From assembly GCF_027111335.1 (NCBI RefSeq), contig NZ_CP114288.1, positions 4,774,001-4,838,000 of the forward strand: 64,000 bases of DNA, in the 5' to 3' direction. Position numbers and translations under genes: made by a program. The DNA comes from Flavobacterium aquiphilum (GTDB lineage: Bacteria; Bacteroidota; Bacteroidia; Flavobacteriales; Flavobacteriaceae). The notes under the pieces are model-generated. The model was not told the origin of the DNA, ran no database searches, and saw nothing but the letters and a program-made list of their open reading frames with translations. Positions 61,344 through 64,000 of this stretch are shown here, piece by piece. Numbering within the stretch: position 1 is the first letter of the stretch; each line of letters opens with the position of its first letter.

Positions 61344-64000
61344 TTGAAAACCGAAGCCTCATTTCTGTTTTGTTTTGATGTTAGTTTTGAAAAAAAACTG
61401 AACAGCCCTATTCCAACGGCATATATCATTGAACAAACCAACGAGATAAATTATTTAGATAAAAAAGCAAGCCCCGAAGTCTTAGAAAGTTTCGGAGTTA
61501 TTTTTGACAATTTAGACAACAACACCAAAAAATCGCTGACTATTTGCGAAGATTTAAAACCCGAAAAGGTCTTTAAAAAATTCAGCAAAAACAGTAAATC
61601 AGCCAAGACCATTGATGATTTGCTCAAAGATTCCAAATTGGCTTTTGGCATTAGCCAATTCATCAAAACCAACTTGGGTCAATTCTACACTTTGGTAAAA
61701 CAAGAAAATTATCCGCTGTCACTGAATCTAAATCCTGAAAAAGATTTCAGAAAAAGCAGGATTACAATCGATCATTCGGCATTGGAAACCCAACTCCATT
61801 TTGACAAACACGAAAATGGAATCACCTATACATTGGCACTAAAAGAAAACGAAACTGCTTTTTATCCATCAGATGTTGCTATCGAAATACTTTTGGACGA
61901 GCCCAGTTGGATTGTTTTAAACAAAAAGCTTTTTCATTTGCAACATATAAATTCCAAAAAAATCACTCCTTTTTTGACGAAAAAATCAATTGAGATTCCT
62001 TCAAAATTGGTTCCTGACTATTTTGAAAAATTCATCAAAGACATTGCAAAAAAAGCAAATATTACCGGAACGGGATTTGAAATTGAAACCCGAAACGAAA
62101 TAATTTCCTGTGCGATTCATCCGGTTTTGGATTTTTTCAAAAACAGCTATTTTCTCAATTTAGTTTTTGATTATAATGAATATTCATTTGAACTAAATTC
62201 AAACAAAAAAACCAATTCTTCGATTGATTTAAGTGATTTGGACAACATCAAACTTATTCAATTCAAAAGATCTGAAACAGAATCTTCATTTGCAGATAAA
62301 TTAATAGAATTGGGTTTGTCCAAAACCGAAAATGGCTTTTTTGGGCTTTCACCAAAAACTGAAAAACAAGATCCCTACGCAAGCATACAATGGGCAATAG
62401 AAAACCAGGAAACACTTGAAACCAATGGTTTTTCGATTAAAGATTTAAAAATCGACAGTAAGAAAATTGATACCCACAAAGTAAGCATTCAATTTTCGAA
62501 CGAAATCAAAAGCGATTGGTTTGACATCAAAATGAAGGTTGTTTGCGAAGTATTCGAATTCAATTTCTCAGAAATAGTTCCAAACATAAAAAACCGAAAC
62601 CGCCTTTTTCTTCTACCAAACGGCAATTATTTCCTGATTCCACTAGAATGGATGACGCTTTACGGCCCGATGGTAAAATTCGCAAAAATCCAAAACGGAA
62701 ACCTTAGTTTACCCAAAAGCAATTTCGCGGTTTTGGAAAACATTCCCGAACTGAAAGATTCTGCAGGTTTACAGAGTGACATTGAATACCAAGCTTCGCC
62801 TTTGGTAAAAGCAACATTACGACCGTATCAAATCGACGGAGTCAAATGGCTTTTGGAACATTACAATAACGGCCTTGGTGCTTGCCTTGCCGACGATATG
62901 GGATTAGGTAAAACATTACAGACCCTAACCACACTAGTCGCCGTACAGGAACAATTGGATTTTGAAAGAGCCGAAAATATTCAGCTAGATTTATTTGGAA
63001 ACGAAATTCCAATGGCAAAGGAATACCTAAAAGCATTGATTGTTTTACCATCTTCCTTAGTTTTTAATTGGTACACCGAAGCCCGAAAATTCACTCCGCA
63101 TTTCCGCAGGGTGCAATACATTGGCAACGACCGAAAAATACTTTCGAAAAAACTCGAAAAATATGACTTGATTTTCACGAGTTACGCTATCGTTTCCAGA
63201 GACATTTCGATTTTAGAAAAATACAATTTCAGATATTTGATTTTGGACGAAAGCCAATACATCAAAAACAAAAACTCCAAAATTTTCAAGGCGATTAATC
63301 AGATAAAAGCGAGTTCCAAAATTTCGCTGAGCGGAACACCGATAGAGAATTCGCTCGATGATTTATGGTCGCAAATGCAGTTTATCAATCCGAATATATT
63401 GGGAAGTTATTCTTTCTTTGCCGAAAATTACAAACTTCCAATCGAGAAAAAACAGGACGAAAACAGCCTTCAGGAACTGAAAAACCTCATCGCCCCTTTT
63501 ATTTTGCGACGCACCAAAGAACAGGTTTTAAAAGACTTACCGGAACTGTCCGAACAGATTTTTTATTGTGAAATGGAACAGGAACAGGAAAAACTGTACG
63601 AAGAGGAAAAATCGAAAGCACGCAATTCGCTTTTGAAAACCGATGGAGATAAAGCTGACAAAATCAGTATCATCAACACCTTGATGCGCTTGAGACAATT
63701 GAGCAATCACCCGAAAATGATCGATTCCAAATCCGAAATAGATTCGGGAAAATACATTGCTGTGACCCAATATTTAGAAACCTTGGTACAGTCTAACCAA
63801 AAAACGATTGTTTTCAGTTCGTTTGTGTCCAACTTGGATTTCTACAAAACGTGGTGCAAAGAAAACAAGATCGATTTTTGCGAACTCACCGGCGAAACCC
63901 CTTTGAAGGAACGGGAATATCAAGTCAACCGTTTTCAGCAACAGGAAAAACCGTTATTGTTTTTCATCTCCCTGAAAGCCGGTGGCGTAGGTCTCAACAT
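61344..64000 (+). CDS. SNF2-family DEAD/DEAH-box helicase (partial, C-terminus beyond window)
   Basis: The frame begins at a TTG at 61344 (MKTEASFLF), preceded by an in-frame TAA at 61335, and is open to the window end. About 885 residues are visible. A long N-terminal region of about 480 residues, poorly conserved, precedes the helicase core. Walker A is ADDMGLGKTLQTL with Lys523, the DEAD-like box is DESQ at 635-638, motif III is SLSGTPIENSLDDLW, and the start of the second lobe is visible (FILRRTKEQVL; FSSFVSNLDF; SLKAGGVGLN). It probably remodels DNA-protein complexes; specific targets are unknown. Confidence 0.92.
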   Translation, partial: MKTEASFLFCFDVSFEKKLNSPIPTAYIIEQTNEINYLDKKASPEVLESFGVIFDNLDNNTKKSLTICEDLKPEKVFKKFSKNSKSAKTIDDLLKDSKLAFGISQFIKTNLGQFYTLVKQENYPLSLNLNPEKDFRKSRITIDHSALETQLHFDKHENGITYTLALKENETAFYPSDVAIEILLDEPSWIVLNKKLFHLQHINSKKITPFLTKKSIEIPSKLVPDYFEKFIKDIAKKANITGTGFEIETRNEIISCAIHPVLDFFKNSYFLNLVFDYNEYSFELNSNKKTNSSIDLSDLDNIKLIQFKRSETESSFADKLIELGLSKTENGFFGLSPKTEKQDPYASIQWAIENQETLETNGFSIKDLKIDSKKIDTHKVSIQFSNEIKSDWFDIKMKVVCEVFEFNFSEIVPNIKNRNRLFLLPNGNYFLIPLEWMTLYGPMVKFAKIQNGNLSLPKSNFAVLENIPELKDSAGLQSDIEYQASPLVKATLRPYQIDGVKWLLEHYNNGLGACLADDMGLGKTLQTLTTLVAVQEQLDFERAENIQLDLFGNEIPMAKEYLKALIVLPSSLVFNWYTEARKFTPHFRRVQYIGNDRKILSKKLEKYDLIFTSYAIVSRDISILEKYNFRYLILDESQYIKNKNSKIFKAINQIKASSKISLSGTPIENSLDDLWSQMQFINPNILGSYSFFAENYKLPIEKKQDENSLQELKNLIAPFILRRTKEQVLKDLPELSEQIFYCEMEQEQEKLYEEEKSKARNSLLKTDGDKADKISIINTLMRLRQLSNHPKMIDSKSEIDSGKYIAVTQYLETLVQSNQKTIVFSSFVSNLDFYKTWCKENKIDFCELTGETPLKEREYQVNRFQQQEKPLLFFISLKAGGVGLN

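Overview
The window looks like chromosome from a Flavobacterium-like member of the Bacteroidota. The DNA is AT-rich. The gliding genes gldB and gldC are present. Bacteroidota-type -7 boxes (TAnnTTTG) precede many genes, recognisable Shine-Dalgarno sequences are scarce, and DUF5916, YceI and carboxypeptidase-regulatory-like families occur. No rRNA, prophage, CRISPR array, complete insertion sequence or transposase gene was seen. Most of the window is ordinary housekeeping chromosome with a few accessory patches.

Layout. 1-12,944 (minus): an almost complete dcw (division and cell wall) cluster in transcription order mraZ-rsmH-ftsL-ftsI-murE-mraY-murD-ftsW-murG-murC-ftsQ-ftsA, tightly packed and leaving the window inside ftsA. 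Its promoter region carries three 10-bp-spaced GTGGT boxes that fit MraZ autoregulation. 13,320-19,788: alpha/beta hydrolase, engB, gldC/gldB, nadE, a LuxR-type response regulator, and a dnaG whose zinc-ribbon ligands are all replaced. 19,905-22,325 (minus): an ECF sigma factor with its own candidate ECF promoter, a single-pass membrane partner, and an outer-membrane protein with a coiled coil, probably one envelope-response operon. A perfect 30-bp palindrome separates it from a polyprenyl synthase gene. 23,910-25,919: a lipoprotein and rlmN.

26,544-32,326 (plus): a tandemly duplicated three-gene module, YceI / porin-like barrel / divergent YceI-like. The two porin genes are nearly identical over their mature parts, while their signal peptides and both neighbouring genes have diverged. 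This is the pattern expected from recent gene conversion. 32,479-43,800: O-methyltransferase, PAP2 phosphatase, TatA-like protein, M1 peptidase, a DUF6702-like protein, three carboxypeptidase-regulatory-like secreted proteins, peptidase E, a CoA-transferase family enzyme and gpmI. 44,039-48,986: two DUF5916 outer-membrane paralogues. 49,174-51,910: two convergent L,D-transpeptidases of different types and a GNAT enzyme.

52,001-52,273: twin identical tRNA-Gly(TCC) genes with a promoter and a terminator. 52,285-58,856: a DUF445 protein divergent from a tetR-ABC-hlyD-tolC operon. This looks like a type I secretion/efflux set, but the ATPase keeps Walker A while its Q-loop, signature, Walker B/catalytic pair and H-switch are all altered. 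58,900-64,000: map, a GxxExxY PD-(D/E)XK-like gene embedded in tandem and inverted 'cacgaatt' repeats, a SAM methyltransferase, another intergenic inverted repeat, and a large SNF2 helicase that starts at TTG and runs off the window.

The best candidates for something undescribed are the degenerate-ATPase export operon, the duplicated YceI-porin-YceI module with its conversion tract, and the GxxExxY gene with its flanking repeats.
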